In this document: positions 51,775 to 60,707 of the stretch, piece by piece
Layout of the letters: each line of letters starts with the position of its first letter
Numbering within the stretch: position 1 is the stretch's first letter
DNA from: Chitinophaga sp. CB10
Lineage (GTDB): Bacteria; Bacteroidota; Bacteroidia; Chitinophagales; Chitinophagaceae
DNA: 64,000 bases
Direction: 5' to 3'
Assembly: GCA_001870995.2 (NCBI GenBank)
Contig: MLAV02000011.1
Location: 1-64,000 of the forward strand
Notes under the pieces: generated by a model
What the model saw: the letters and a program-made list of their open reading frames with translations, nothing else
Databases searched by the model: none
Told to the model about the DNA's origin: nothing
Made by a program: the position numbers and the translations under genes

Positions 51775-52302
51775 TTATAATTGATCTTTCAGTTCGGTCA
51801 AAAAACCTCTAACCTTTAGCAAAGCTTGTACCATTTCGAAATTGCGGGCTGCCAGCTTACGGTCTTCCTTCAGCTTTTGCTTGGCCCCTTCGATGGTGTA
51901 CTTCCTTTCCCGCAGGAGGTGGTAGATAAGTTTCAGGTGTTGAATATCCTCCTGGCGGAACAGGCGGTCACCTTTGCGGTTCTTTTTGGGTTGGAGTATA
52001 TCAAATTCATTCTCCCAATAACGGATCAGCGAAGTATTTACCTTAAACATAGCGGCAACTTCACTGATGGAATAGTATTGTTTGTCCAATGCCAGTTTGT
52101 CCAATTCCATAATCAGATCCGGGTCTTCCGAAAATTCTTTCAATGATTTGCGCCCCCGCTTCCGGCCATTGCCATTGGCAGGAACATCGGCTGCGGAGGG
52201 GGCCACCGCCTTCACTTTTGCTTTAGACTTGGGCGCCGCCTTGTTTGCCGGGGGCAAAGGAGGGGGACTTCCTGTTGCGGAGAAAAGGTCTAATTGGTGC
52301 AT
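51775..52302 (-). CDS. MerR family transcriptional regulator
   Basis: The start is taken at 52302 (MHQLDLFSATG...); a longer frame reaches 52317. The ~175-residue protein has a proline- and lysine-rich N-terminal region and a MerR helix-turn-helix with YYSISEVAAMFKVNTSLIRYWENEF, then a helical C-terminus. No metal-binding Cys is seen. It is close to the M23 peptidase gene (same strand). The target is unknown. Confidence 0.85.
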   Translation of the reverse strand: MHQLDLFSATGSPPPLPPANKAAPKSKAKVKAVAPSAADVPANGNGRKRGRKSLKEFSEDPDLIMELDKLALDKQYYSISEVAAMFKVNTSLIRYWENEFDILQPKKNRKGDRLFRQEDIQHLKLIYHLLRERKYTIEGAKQKLKEDRKLAARNFEMVQALLKVRGFLTELKDQL

Positions 52303-52429
52303 GGCAGTAAAAAACACGTTGAAAAATATCTTTTACGAGCATGAATTTAGCCAATTTACTCCAGCTTTCGTCTATTTATCGTTCATTAACAATCATATTA
52401 CAATTGATCCGGATATCATCAGGCTGCTG

Positions 52430-53401
52430 TTAGTCGAACGACTGGTTGCCGGATCTGGCCATTTTAACGAGTGTTTCGAACTGTTCAGCTGTAAGATCGC
52501 TGAAGAAGAAGTACACCGGGTCAACTTTGGTTCCGTTTTTAATGACCTCGTAGTGGCAGTGAGGTCCGGTGGATTTACCGGTGCTGCCTACCCATCCGAG
52601 TACGTCCCCGCGCTTAACGGCCTGGCCGGCTCTTACCTTCATGCGGAGCATGTGCCCGTAGAGGGTTTTATAACCGTAGCCATGGCGTACGACCACGTGG
52701 TTACCGTAGCCTACGTCGCTCATACTGGCCTCTTCCACCACGCCGTTGCCGGTAGCGTAGATCGGCGTACCGCTGGGCGCCGCGAAATCGAGCCCGGAGT
52801 GATATTTCATCATTTTATAGATAGGATCGATGCGGTATCCGAAACCGGAGGCGATGTGTTTGAGGTCCTTATTGGATACAGGCTGGATGGCCGGAATGGC
52901 CGCCAGCATCTCCTGTTTGTTCTTAACCAGTTTATCTATTTCATCGAAGGACTTTTCCTGAGCCTTGATGCGGTTGGTAATTTCGTTGAGCAGTACCGAT
53001 GTGGAAGCGATGATTTCACTGCTGGCGAAAGATTGCAGCTGCGCCGCTTCTTCATCCGCTGCCACCTTGCCCATGCGCGTACTGTCCGGGATAGGCTCCG
53101 CTTCAAATATCACACGGTAAATGTCGTTATCTCTTTCTTCCAGCGCCGTCAGCTTGGTTCTTACCTCCTTCATACGGCCCTGGAGGGCTTCGTAGCGCTC
53201 TTTCATGGCGTCGAGGTCGCGCTGCAGCAGCTTTTCCTTCGGGGACGCAAAAAAGCGGTAGGCAAAGGAGAGAAAGATTGCCCCGGTAACAATGGCCGCC
53301 GAAACAAAACCAAGGATGCGCAGCACCTTCACCCGCAGGGATACTACGAGCTTCTCATATTTTAAAGTTTGCGTATTGTAGAAATATTTAACCTTCTTCA
53401 T
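52430..53401 (-). CDS. M23-family peptidoglycan endopeptidase (LytM-type)
   Basis: The 323-residue protein has an N-terminal membrane helix (about 28-48), a coiled-coil stretch (about 60-140) and a C-terminal LytM domain. The zinc ligands are in YHSGLDFAAPSG and GPHCHYEV, with the central GYGNHVVVRHGYG. It cuts or regulates peptidoglycan cross-links, perhaps with cell division partners. It is divergent from alaS, 340 bp apart, a neighbourhood common in Bacteroidota. Confidence 0.92.
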   Translation of the reverse strand: MKKVKYFYNTQTLKYEKLVVSLRVKVLRILGFVSAAIVTGAIFLSFAYRFFASPKEKLLQRDLDAMKERYEALQGRMKEVRTKLTALEERDNDIYRVIFEAEPIPDSTRMGKVAADEEAAQLQSFASSEIIASTSVLLNEITNRIKAQEKSFDEIDKLVKNKQEMLAAIPAIQPVSNKDLKHIASGFGYRIDPIYKMMKYHSGLDFAAPSGTPIYATGNGVVEEASMSDVGYGNHVVVRHGYGYKTLYGHMLRMKVRAGQAVKRGDVLGWVGSTGKSTGPHCHYEVIKNGTKVDPVYFFFSDLTAEQFETLVKMARSGNQSFD

Positions 53402-53539
53402 TGCACCAATGGTGTACGTTTCTTACCACAGCTATACGCTGCGACAGCCGATTTTATTACACTAGAGTTCAAACGGATGAATAAATTGGCATATTTTGCT
53501 GCCCTTCCCTTAACTTTTTTACCGGCCAGGCTATCCTGT

Positions 53540-53571
53540 TTTGAATAATCCTACAGGTTTCAATATTTTTG
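53540..53571 (+). promoter_or_regulatory. alaS promoter
   Basis: The -33 element TTTG (53540-53543) and -7 element TATTTTTG (53564-53571) are 20 bp apart, matching the Bacteroidota consensus. Start would be near 53578, giving a leader of about 165 nt. Confidence 0.75.
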
Positions 53572-53627
53572 CACTCCCTGTTTCACGACGGGAAATAAGG
53601 CGCACAAACCTACTGTAATTAGATTAA

Positions 53628-53684
53628 AACATCAACCTTTTGATGTTCAAATTTATAACTAGTTGATATACAGACGCGAGTCTG
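53628..53684 (+). ncRNA. structured alaS leader: two perfect hairpins
   Basis: Hairpin 1: AACATCAA (53628-53635), loop CCTT, TTGATGTT (53640-53647). Hairpin 2: CAGAC (53671-53675), GCGA tetraloop, GTCTG (53680-53684); an alternative stem TGGC/GCCA (53683-53694) would compete with it. Neither has a T-run, so this is not a simple terminator. It might sense alanine or charged tRNA; not a known riboswitch class that I recognise. Confidence 0.4.
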
Positions 53685-53741
53685 GCGCTGGCCAACATAG
53701 CAATAAGATATAAAATATATATTAATTCGCATCAATATTTT

Positions 53742-56360
53742 ATGACAGCATCCGAAATAAGACAGCAATTCCTGGACTTTTTTGCGTCAAAAGGGCACAC
53801 CATCGTGCCATCTGCCCCTATCGTACTGAAAGACGATCCGACCTTAATGTTCACCAACGCGGGTATGAACCAGTTTAAAGACTACTTCCTCGGCAATAAG
53901 GTACCGGCGCACAGCAGGGTGGCAGATACGCAAAAGTGCCTCCGCGTGAGCGGCAAGCACAACGACCTGGAAGAAGTAGGTATCGATACCTACCACCACA
54001 CCATGTTTGAGATGCTGGGCAACTGGAGCTTTGGCGACTACTTCAAGAAAGAAGCCATCGCCTGGAGCTGGGAACTGTTGACCGAAGTGTACAAAATACC
54101 GGTGGATCGTTTATACGTAACCGTATTTGAAGGTGATGCGAGCGAAAACCTGCCAAAAGACCAGGAAGCCTTTGACTTCTGGAAACAACATATCGCGGAA
54201 GACCGCATCCTCCTTGGCAACAAGAAGGACAACTTCTGGGAAATGGGCGATACCGGCCCTTGCGGTCCCTGCTCTGAAATTCATGTGGACTGCCGCCCGG
54301 ACAACGAGAGGCAGGCCATCGACGGGAAAACCCTCGTCAACAACGACCACCCGCAGGTGATCGAGATCTGGAACAACGTATTCATGCAGTTCAACCGCAT
54401 GAAAGACAAATCCCTCGTGCCGCTGCCGGCCAAACACGTGGATACCGGCATGGGCCTCGAGCGCCTCGTACGTGTACTGCAGGGCAAATCCTCCAACTAC
54501 GATACCGACCTTTTCATGGGTACCATCCATACCACCGAAAAGCTCACCGGTAAAATCTATAAAGGCACTGATTCCAAGTCGGACATCGCTTTCCGCGTAA
54601 TCGCCGACCATATCCGGGCCATCTCCTTCACCATCGCCGACGGGCAGCTGCCATCCAACACCGGCGCCGGCTACGTCATCCGCCGCATCCTCCGCAGGGC
54701 GGTGAGGTATTACTTCTCCTTCCTGGATGTGAAAAAGCCGCTGCTGGCCGAACTGGTGCCCGTACTGGCCGCACAGTTCTCCCACGTTTTCCCTGAACTG
54801 GAAAAACAGGTGGACTTCGTGAAGAAAGTGGTGTTTGAGGAAGAAAGCAACTTCCTGCGTACGCTCGACAGCGGTATCCGCCGCATTGAGGACTTTATGC
54901 AGCAGGCAGCCGCTAAAGCCATCGACGGCCAGACCGCCTTTGAACTGTACGATACCTACGGCTTCCCGTTTGACCTCACCAGCCTGATCGCTGCGGAGAA
55001 CAAATTCTCCGTAGACGAAAAAGGCTTCGAAGCTGCCATGCAGCAACAGAAAGAACGCTCCCGCGCCGCTACCAAGCTGGATACCAGCGACTGGGTAGTG
55101 CTGGACGAAACGCCGGACGTGATCTTCGTGGGCTACGAAAACCTGGAAGCCAATACCAAATTGCTGAAATACCGCAGCGTTAACGCAAAAGGAAAAGAGC
55201 AGTACCAGCTGGTGCTGAGCAAAACGCCTTTCTATGCTGAAAGCGGCGGACAGGTAGGCGATACCGGTATCCTCTACTTCGATGAGGAGATCATTCACGT
55301 GACCGATACGAAGAAAGAGAACAACCTGATCATTCACTTTACCGATAAGCTGCCGGCTAACCCTGCAGCCCATGTGAAAGCAGTAGTGGCAAAAGAGAAA
55401 CGCCGCGATACTGCCCGCCACCACTCCGCCACCCACCTCCTGCACGCCGCCCTGCGCCAGGTACTCGGTACCCACGTTGCGCAGAAAGGCTCCCTGGTGA
55501 ATGCAGAAGGCCTGCGGTTCGACTTCTCCCACTTCGCCAAAGTAACGGATGAAGAGCTGGCGCAGATCGAAAACATCGTCAACGAAAAAATCCGCGCCAA
55601 CATACCGGTGGTGATCAAGGAACTGCCGAAGGAAGAAGCCCTGCAACTCGGCGCCATGGCCCTCTTCGGCGAAAAATACGGGGATGTGGTACGCGTAGTG
55701 ATCATGGACCCTGCCTATAGCGTGGAGCTTTGCGGTGGTACCCACGTAGGCGCTACCGGCGAACTCGGTTTATTCAAATTCGTATCCGAAGGCGCAGTGG
55801 CCGCAGGCGTACGCCGCGTGGAAGCCGTAACCGGCGCGGAAGCCCTGGCATTCGTCAACAACCAGCTCCAGCAACTGAAAGAGGTGAAAGCCGCCCTGAA
55901 AAATCCGAAAGAGATTGTAAAGGCCGCTGAAACGCTGGTGCAGGACAAAGCCGCCCTGGAAAAACAGGTGGAAGCCCTGGAAGCGGAGAAAGTACGCCAG
56001 CTGGGGAATGAGCTGAAATCCAAAATACAGACCATCAACGGTATCAACTTCCTGGGACAGGTAGTAAGCGTGAACAACGCGGAAGGCCTGAAACAACTGG
56101 CTACCCAGCTGCGGACAGACCTGCCGGACCACCTGCTCGTATTTGCGGCCAACATCGGCGGCAAAGCAAGCGTGGCGCTGGCTATCGACGAAAGCCTGGT
56201 TGCCGGCAAAGGCTGGGAAGCGCCCAAGCTGATCAAAGAACACGTGGCTCCGCTGATCAAAGGCGGCGGCGGCGGTCAAAAGTCCTTTGCTACCGCAGGC
56301 GGACAGGAAACCGACAAGCTGGACCTCGTCATCAAAGCAATCCAGCAGATCATCAACTGA
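53742..56360 (+). CDS. alaS: alanine-tRNA ligase
   Basis: The 872-residue class II synthetase charges tRNA-Ala and edits Ser and Gly mischarging. The catalytic domain starts ASEIRQQFLDFFASKGH; the editing domain carries HSATHLLHAAL and CGGTHVGATGE with its zinc ligands; the C-terminal domain ends in GGGGGGQKSFATAGG-type region (GGGGGQK). Length is typical of bacteria. A long leader suggests regulation at the RNA level. Confidence 0.96.
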   Translation: MTASEIRQQFLDFFASKGHTIVPSAPIVLKDDPTLMFTNAGMNQFKDYFLGNKVPAHSRVADTQKCLRVSGKHNDLEEVGIDTYHHTMFEMLGNWSFGDYFKKEAIAWSWELLTEVYKIPVDRLYVTVFEGDASENLPKDQEAFDFWKQHIAEDRILLGNKKDNFWEMGDTGPCGPCSEIHVDCRPDNERQAIDGKTLVNNDHPQVIEIWNNVFMQFNRMKDKSLVPLPAKHVDTGMGLERLVRVLQGKSSNYDTDLFMGTIHTTEKLTGKIYKGTDSKSDIAFRVIADHIRAISFTIADGQLPSNTGAGYVIRRILRRAVRYYFSFLDVKKPLLAELVPVLAAQFSHVFPELEKQVDFVKKVVFEEESNFLRTLDSGIRRIEDFMQQAAAKAIDGQTAFELYDTYGFPFDLTSLIAAENKFSVDEKGFEAAMQQQKERSRAATKLDTSDWVVLDETPDVIFVGYENLEANTKLLKYRSVNAKGKEQYQLVLSKTPFYAESGGQVGDTGILYFDEEIIHVTDTKKENNLIIHFTDKLPANPAAHVKAVVAKEKRRDTARHHSATHLLHAALRQVLGTHVAQKGSLVNAEGLRFDFSHFAKVTDEELAQIENIVNEKIRANIPVVIKELPKEEALQLGAMALFGEKYGDVVRVVIMDPAYSVELCGGTHVGATGELGLFKFVSEGAVAAGVRRVEAVTGAEALAFVNNQLQQLKEVKAALKNPKEIVKAAETLVQDKAALEKQVEALEAEKVRQLGNELKSKIQTINGINFLGQVVSVNNAEGLKQLATQLRTDLPDHLLVFAANIGGKASVALAIDESLVAGKGWEAPKLIKEHVAPLIKGGGGGQKSFATAGGQETDKLDLVIKAIQQIIN

Positions 56361-56381
56361 TTTTAACATTTACCTTATAAT

Positions 56382-56421
56382 GCAGGGCGGGCGCTTCTTA
56401 CGCGCCCGCCCTGCGTGTTTT
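56382..56421 (+). terminator. alaS terminator
   Basis: A GC-rich 13-bp stem, GCAGGGCGGGCGC (56382-56394) with 56402-56414, has a 7-nt loop and is followed by GTGTTTTT. Confidence 0.85.
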
Positions 56422-56479
56422 TAGCCGTATGAATCCGCCAGGCCGCCGGTTTTAACTTTTCCTTAGTGTACCCGCTTAT

Positions 56480-56487
56480 TAAATTTG
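56480..56487 (+). promoter_or_regulatory. -7 promoter element of the PDZ gene
   Basis: TAAATTTG is a perfect TAnnTTTG, 32 bp before the ATG at 56520. Confidence 0.55.
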
Positions 56488-56519
56488 CTGGCGTATATTA
56501 AATTTAAACAGATCAGCAT

Positions 56520-57536
56520 ATGAGCAAGTTACTGCAAACATTATCCATTGCAGGTTTCACCTGCTTCAGCCTCTTGACTGGCAGCGTACAGGCGCAACAG
56601 TCAAAAGACAAGCTGGGAGAATTTGATGAAATTATTATCAAGCGCAAAGGCAACAGCGACGGTAAGGTAACCGTGGAGATCAAAAACGGAGAAGTATTCG
56701 TGGACGGTCAGAAAGTTGATAATTATAACAACCCGGATATCTCCGTATTCAGGCGCAAAGTAACGCCGGTGGATGGTAATACGCTCGGCATGAGCGGCAG
56801 CAGCCTGCCGTCCATGAACGGATTTAATTTCTTTAATGATGACGATGCCGGGGAAGGCGACGCCCCGGAAGTATTCAACATCAAACCGAATAAAGCCTTA
56901 CTGGGCGTAATCACCGAAAAGGAAGAAGCTGCCGGCGTTACGGTAAAATCCGTATCTCCGAACAGCCCCGCGGCAAAAGCCGGCATTAAACCCGGCGACG
57001 TCATTACCCGCATCGACGCCAGGAAGATTTCAGAACCTAAAGAGTTGTATGAAACCATCGGCACTTATGACCCGGGCGACAAAATAACGGTGACGTACAC
57101 ACGTAACAAAAAAGAAACCCAGGCTACCGTTACCCTCGATGAGCGTAAAGAGCAGGGCGGCATGGGCCTGATGATGCCATCGCCGGACCGCAACCGCGGG
57201 TTCTTTAACTTCCAGCGGCCGGATTTGGGGGATAACTTCTTCTTCCGCGGCGGCAGCAGCGTTCGTTTAGGCTTGCAGGTAGAGGATACCGAAGACGGTA
57301 AAGGCGCTAAGGTGACTGATGTGGAAGAAGGATCTGCTGCGGAAAAGGCAGGATTCAGGAACGATGACATCGTGACGGAATTCGGCGGAACTACTGTAAA
57401 ATCAGCCCGCGACGTAGCCAATGCCTACCGTGCGAACCAGCAGCGATCAAATATAACTGCAAAGGTTATACGAAATGGCGCTACGGAAACGTTAGAGGTG
57501 AAAATTCCAAAGAAAATTAACAAGGTTAATTTATAG
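56520..57536 (+). CDS. periplasmic protein with two PDZ domains
   Basis: The 338-residue protein has a Sec signal (ends SVQAQ), then two PDZ domains: residues ~125-205 (NKALLGVITEKEEAAGVTVK, later KPGDVITRIDARKI) and ~245-330 (VRLGLQVEDTEDG and AEKAGFRNDDIVTEF). No serine-protease domain is present, so unlike DegP it may bind or present peptides rather than cut them. A terminator follows; the next gene is convergent. Confidence 0.85.
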   Translation: MSKLLQTLSIAGFTCFSLLTGSVQAQQSKDKLGEFDEIIIKRKGNSDGKVTVEIKNGEVFVDGQKVDNYNNPDISVFRRKVTPVDGNTLGMSGSSLPSMNGFNFFNDDDAGEGDAPEVFNIKPNKALLGVITEKEEAAGVTVKSVSPNSPAAKAGIKPGDVITRIDARKISEPKELYETIGTYDPGDKITVTYTRNKKETQATVTLDERKEQGGMGLMMPSPDRNRGFFNFQRPDLGDNFFFRGGSSVRLGLQVEDTEDGKGAKVTDVEEGSAAEKAGFRNDDIVTEFGGTTVKSARDVANAYRANQQRSNITAKVIRNGATETLEVKIPKKINKVNL

Positions 57537-57547
57537 TGTGCAAAGGG

Positions 57548-57573
57548 AAGGCTGCCGGTTGGCAGCCTTTTCT
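57548..57573. terminator. terminator of the PDZ gene and the ALDH region
   Basis: AAGGCTGCC (57548-57556) pairs with GGCAGCCTT (57561-57569), loop GGTT, followed by TTTCT. On the minus strand it lies just past the duplicated ALDH tail. Confidence 0.8.
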
Positions 57574-57706
57574 GATTTATGGAGGGTTACATAATCTTCT
57601 TCAGTAACTTTAGTTTGTTGCCAAATGGCGGGTACTTTTTTCCGATTTATGAAGGGTTACATAATCTTCTTCAGCAACTTTAACTTATTGCCAAACGGCG
57701 GGTACT
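57571..57706. repeat. tandem 66-bp repeat: ALDH 3' tail twice
   Basis: 57571-57636 and 57641-57706 match at 59 of 66 positions, offset exactly 70 bp. The second copy is the 3' end of the ALDH gene at 57657 (minus strand) plus 16 bp beyond the stop. In the first copy the same 16 residues and stop codon are encoded; all five coding differences are synonymous. Confidence 0.9.
57587..57637 (-). pseudogene. remnant tail of a second aldehyde dehydrogenase gene
   Basis: The minus strand encodes K-Y-P-P-F-G-N-K-L-K-L-L-K-K-I-M followed by TAA, the same as the end of the full ALDH gene. It has no start or upstream coding sequence, so only the tail remains. See the finding on this repeat. Confidence 0.7.
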
Positions 57707-59036
57707 TCGTCGGCACATCCAGCCAGGTCCCGGTTTTCAACACGCTCTTCGGATGCGTAAACGTTTCAAAACTGTACCGCCCGTGGTATTGCCCCATACC
57801 GCTATAGCCCGTACCTCCAAACGGCATTTCAGGATTGGTTAAATGCACCAGCGCATTGTTGATGCAGCCGCCGCCAAACCGTACCTGCTCTATCAACGCC
57901 CTTTCCGTTTTCTTACTTTTTGTAAATACATACAACGCCAGCGGATATGGCAGCTTGCGGATGGCCCCTATCGCCTCTTCCAGCGTATTAAACGGCAGTA
58001 TCGGCAGCACCGGGCCAAAGATTTCTTCCTGCATCACCGGCGCATCCCAGGTCACATCCGTCAGCAGGGTAGGGGCAATGTACTTGCTGTTACGGTCCGT
58101 TTGGCCGCCATGCGCAATATGCCCCTGTTGCAGGTACCTGGCCACGGCGTCAAAGCGCCTTTCGTTGATCATCCGGGCGTAATCCGCACTGGCTGCAGGG
58201 TCCTCGCCAAAAAACTCGCGGACAGCCTGTATAAGCGCATCCGTAAACGCCGCTTTTACCTTTTCATGCACCAGTACATAATCCGGCGCAACGCAGGTTT
58301 GGCCGGCGTTCCAGAATTTCCCCCATGCTATGCGTTTAGCCGCCACCGTTATATTCACCTTTTCATCCACCACGCAGGGGGATTTACCGCCCAGTTCCAG
58401 CGTTACAGGCGTCAGGTGCGGCACGGCCATCTCCATAATCTTTTTGCCCACCGGCGTGCTGCCGGTAAAAAACACATGGTCAAACCGGTAGGACATCAGC
58501 AGGGGAATCACCTCCGCTCCATCTCCCTCCACCACGGCAATATACGCCGGATCAAACGTTTCCTTTATCAGGCTGGCCAGCAGGGCAGAGGTAGCCGGCG
58601 CCAGCTCGGAAGGCTTCAGGATCACGCAGTTGCCCCCGGCAATAGCGCCCAGCAACGGGCTGAGCAAGAGCATGAAAGGGTAGTTCCACGGCGCTATGAT
58701 CAGGGTAAGCCCCAGCGGCTCCCGGTACACCCGGCTGCTGCTCGGGTAGGTAACCAGCGGACTGGTAACCACTTCCGGCTGCATCCAGCCTTTCAGATGT
58801 TCCAGGATATAATTGATCTCTTCATATAAAAATCCCACCTCGCTGGAATAGGCTTCCAGCGGGTGCTTGTGCAAATCCTGGTGTAATGCGTCCAGGATGC
58901 GGGCCTCATACTGCTCAATCGCCTTTTTCAGCCGCTTCAGCTGGGTTTTCCGGAAATTATACGGCAGGGTAGCACCCGATTCAAAATATGCCTGCTGCGC
59001 CTCATATAACTGTCCCGCCTGGGTATTGCTGATCAT
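57657..59036 (-). CDS. aldehyde dehydrogenase, class 3-like
   Basis: The start is at 59036 (MISNTQAGQL...); the longer frame to 59111 is less likely. The ~459-residue NAD(P)-dependent dehydrogenase oxidises aldehydes to acids. Motifs: ELGGKSPCVV with the general-base Glu, the catalytic Cys in NAGQTCVAP, and the C-terminal hydrophobic tail after SFETFTHPKSVL typical of class 3 (fatty-aldehyde) enzymes. Its 3' tail is duplicated downstream. It diverges from gatB. Confidence 0.9.
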   Translation of the reverse strand: MISNTQAGQLYEAQQAYFESGATLPYNFRKTQLKRLKKAIEQYEARILDALHQDLHKHPLEAYSSEVGFLYEEINYILEHLKGWMQPEVVTSPLVTYPSSSRVYREPLGLTLIIAPWNYPFMLLLSPLLGAIAGGNCVILKPSELAPATSALLASLIKETFDPAYIAVVEGDGAEVIPLLMSYRFDHVFFTGSTPVGKKIMEMAVPHLTPVTLELGGKSPCVVDEKVNITVAAKRIAWGKFWNAGQTCVAPDYVLVHEKVKAAFTDALIQAVREFFGEDPAASADYARMINERRFDAVARYLQQGHIAHGGQTDRNSKYIAPTLLTDVTWDAPVMQEEIFGPVLPILPFNTLEEAIGAIRKLPYPLALYVFTKSKKTERALIEQVRFGGGCINNALVHLTNPEMPFGGTGYSGMGQYHGRYSFETFTHPKSVLKTGTWLDVPTKYPPFGNKLKLLKKIM

Positions 59037-59119
59037 AGGGATGAATTTAAACTGTTTGATATAGCCGAATTTACCATTTTCCGGGCAGGAAATTGCCCGA
59101 AAACACAGCATTATTTGAA

Positions 59120-59127
59120 TATATTTG
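59120..59127 (+). promoter_or_regulatory. gatB -7 promoter element
   Basis: TATATTTG is a perfect TAnnTTTG, 50 bp before the first possible TTG start; no -33 box at the normal spacing. Confidence 0.55.
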
Positions 59128-59177
59128 CGTTAATCAGCAAGCAATTTTAGTGGTGATTTGCTTTCGATTTTATTTTA

Positions 59178-60644
59178 TTGGAATTTTTAAAATGTCACCT
59201 CTTGGATTACAGTAAATACGAAACCGTGATTGGGCTTGAAGTTCACGCCCAGCTGCTGACGGAAAGCAAACTATTCTGCAGCGACAGTGCCGCATTCGGG
59301 GGAGCCCCCAATACCCATATCAGTCCGATTACCATGGCGCATCCGGGTACTTTGCCCCGCATGAATAAAAAAGCGGCCGAATATGCCATAAAACTCGGCC
59401 TGGCCTGTCATTGCGAAATAGAGAAGGACAACTACTTCGCACGCAAAAACTACTTTTACCCTGATCTCCCCAAGGGATACCAGGTTTCCCAACATACAGC
59501 GCCTATCTGCAACGGCGGATACGTACGTATCACCACGGAAGCGGGTACACGCGATATTAAACTGAACCGCATTCACCTCGAGGAGGATGCGGGCAAACTC
59601 CTGCACGACCAGGACCCGGCCTACAGCTATGTGGACCTGAACCGCGCCGGCGTGCCCCTCGTGGAAATTGTCAGTGAGCCGGACATGCACTCCAGCGAAG
59701 AGGCCTATCAGTACCTGACCGAGTTACGCCGCCTCGTTCGTTACCTCGGGGTTTGCGATGGTAATATGGAAGAAGGAAGTATGCGCTGCGACGCCAACAT
59801 TTCCATCCGCCTGAAAGGCGCCACCACCCTGGGTACCAAAGTGGAGGTTAAAAATATGAACTCCATCCGCAACGTAAAGAGGGCGATCGACCTGGAAGTG
59901 AAACGCCAGATCGAACTCCTGGAAACCGGCGGTACTATTGTACAGGAAACAAGGAGCTTCGATGCCGCCACCGGCACATCATTCAGCATGCGTTCCAAGG
60001 AAGAAGCCAACGATTACCGCTACTTCCCTGAGCCGGACCTGGCGCCATTCCACCTCAGCGACGATTTCATCAACGCCATCAGGGCCACGCTGCCCGCCTT
60101 ACCGGAAGAACTGATCCAGAAATACATCACGCAATACAACCTGCCGGAGTACGACGCCCGGGTTATTTGCGACGATAAGTCCACGGCCGATTACTACGAG
60201 GCGCTCATTGCCGCCACCAGTCAATACAAAGCGGCCGCCAACTGGCTCCTGGGGCCGGTGAAGTCCTACCTCAACGAAAACGGGACGGACATCGCTGCAT
60301 TTCCCCTGCAACCCGCTTCCCTGGCCAAATTGATAGCGCTGGTAGACAGTGGCAAAGTGAGTTTCTCCATTGCTTCCTCCCGCATCCTGCCGGAAATGAT
60401 CAGCCATCCTGCCGAGCCGCTGGAAATCGCCACCAGGCTGAATCTCATCCAGGATACCAATGCCGATAACATCTCGCCTATCATCGACGAAGTGCTGGCC
60501 AAATACCCGGATAAGGTAGCCGCTTACCGCGGTGGCAAAAAAGGATTACTGGCACTGTTTGTGGGAGAGGTGATGAAAGCTTCCAAAGGCAAGGCCGATC
60601 CGCGCCTCACCAATGAATTACTCGCCGAAAAACTGAAGGGTTAA
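59178..60644 (+). CDS. gatB: Asp/Glu-tRNA amidotransferase subunit B
   Basis: GatB of the GatCAB complex converts Glu-tRNA-Gln and Asp-tRNA-Asn into Gln- and Asn-tRNA. The 488-residue frame has KYETVIGLEVHAQLLTESKLF, LVEIVSEPDMHSSEEAYQYL and HLEEDAGKL. No ATG lies at the expected start: the frame opens with TTG (59178), and TTG at 59202 gives MDYSKYETVIG, closer to relatives. A short ATG frame at 59192 is out of frame. The start is therefore uncertain; GatA and GatC are not in the window. Confidence 0.93.
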   Translation: MEFLKCHLLDYSKYETVIGLEVHAQLLTESKLFCSDSAAFGGAPNTHISPITMAHPGTLPRMNKKAAEYAIKLGLACHCEIEKDNYFARKNYFYPDLPKGYQVSQHTAPICNGGYVRITTEAGTRDIKLNRIHLEEDAGKLLHDQDPAYSYVDLNRAGVPLVEIVSEPDMHSSEEAYQYLTELRRLVRYLGVCDGNMEEGSMRCDANISIRLKGATTLGTKVEVKNMNSIRNVKRAIDLEVKRQIELLETGGTIVQETRSFDAATGTSFSMRSKEEANDYRYFPEPDLAPFHLSDDFINAIRATLPALPEELIQKYITQYNLPEYDARVICDDKSTADYYEALIAATSQYKAAANWLLGPVKSYLNENGTDIAAFPLQPASLAKLIALVDSGKVSFSIASSRILPEMISHPAEPLEIATRLNLIQDTNADNISPIIDEVLAKYPDKVAAYRGGKKGLLALFVGEVMKASKGKADPRLTNELLAEKLKG

Positions 60645-60707
60645 GGTCAATCCGGTAAATTAACCTAATTTGGGGGCTTGCAGATATGAATTTTAAAAAC
60701 TGATTGC

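Larger units (their letters stand above)
53402..53741. other. M23/alaS intergenic region with a structured alaS leader
   Basis: The 340-bp region holds the alaS promoter and a long leader with two perfect hairpins, listed separately. I see no small gene here. The M23 promoter is not obvious. Confidence 0.6.
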
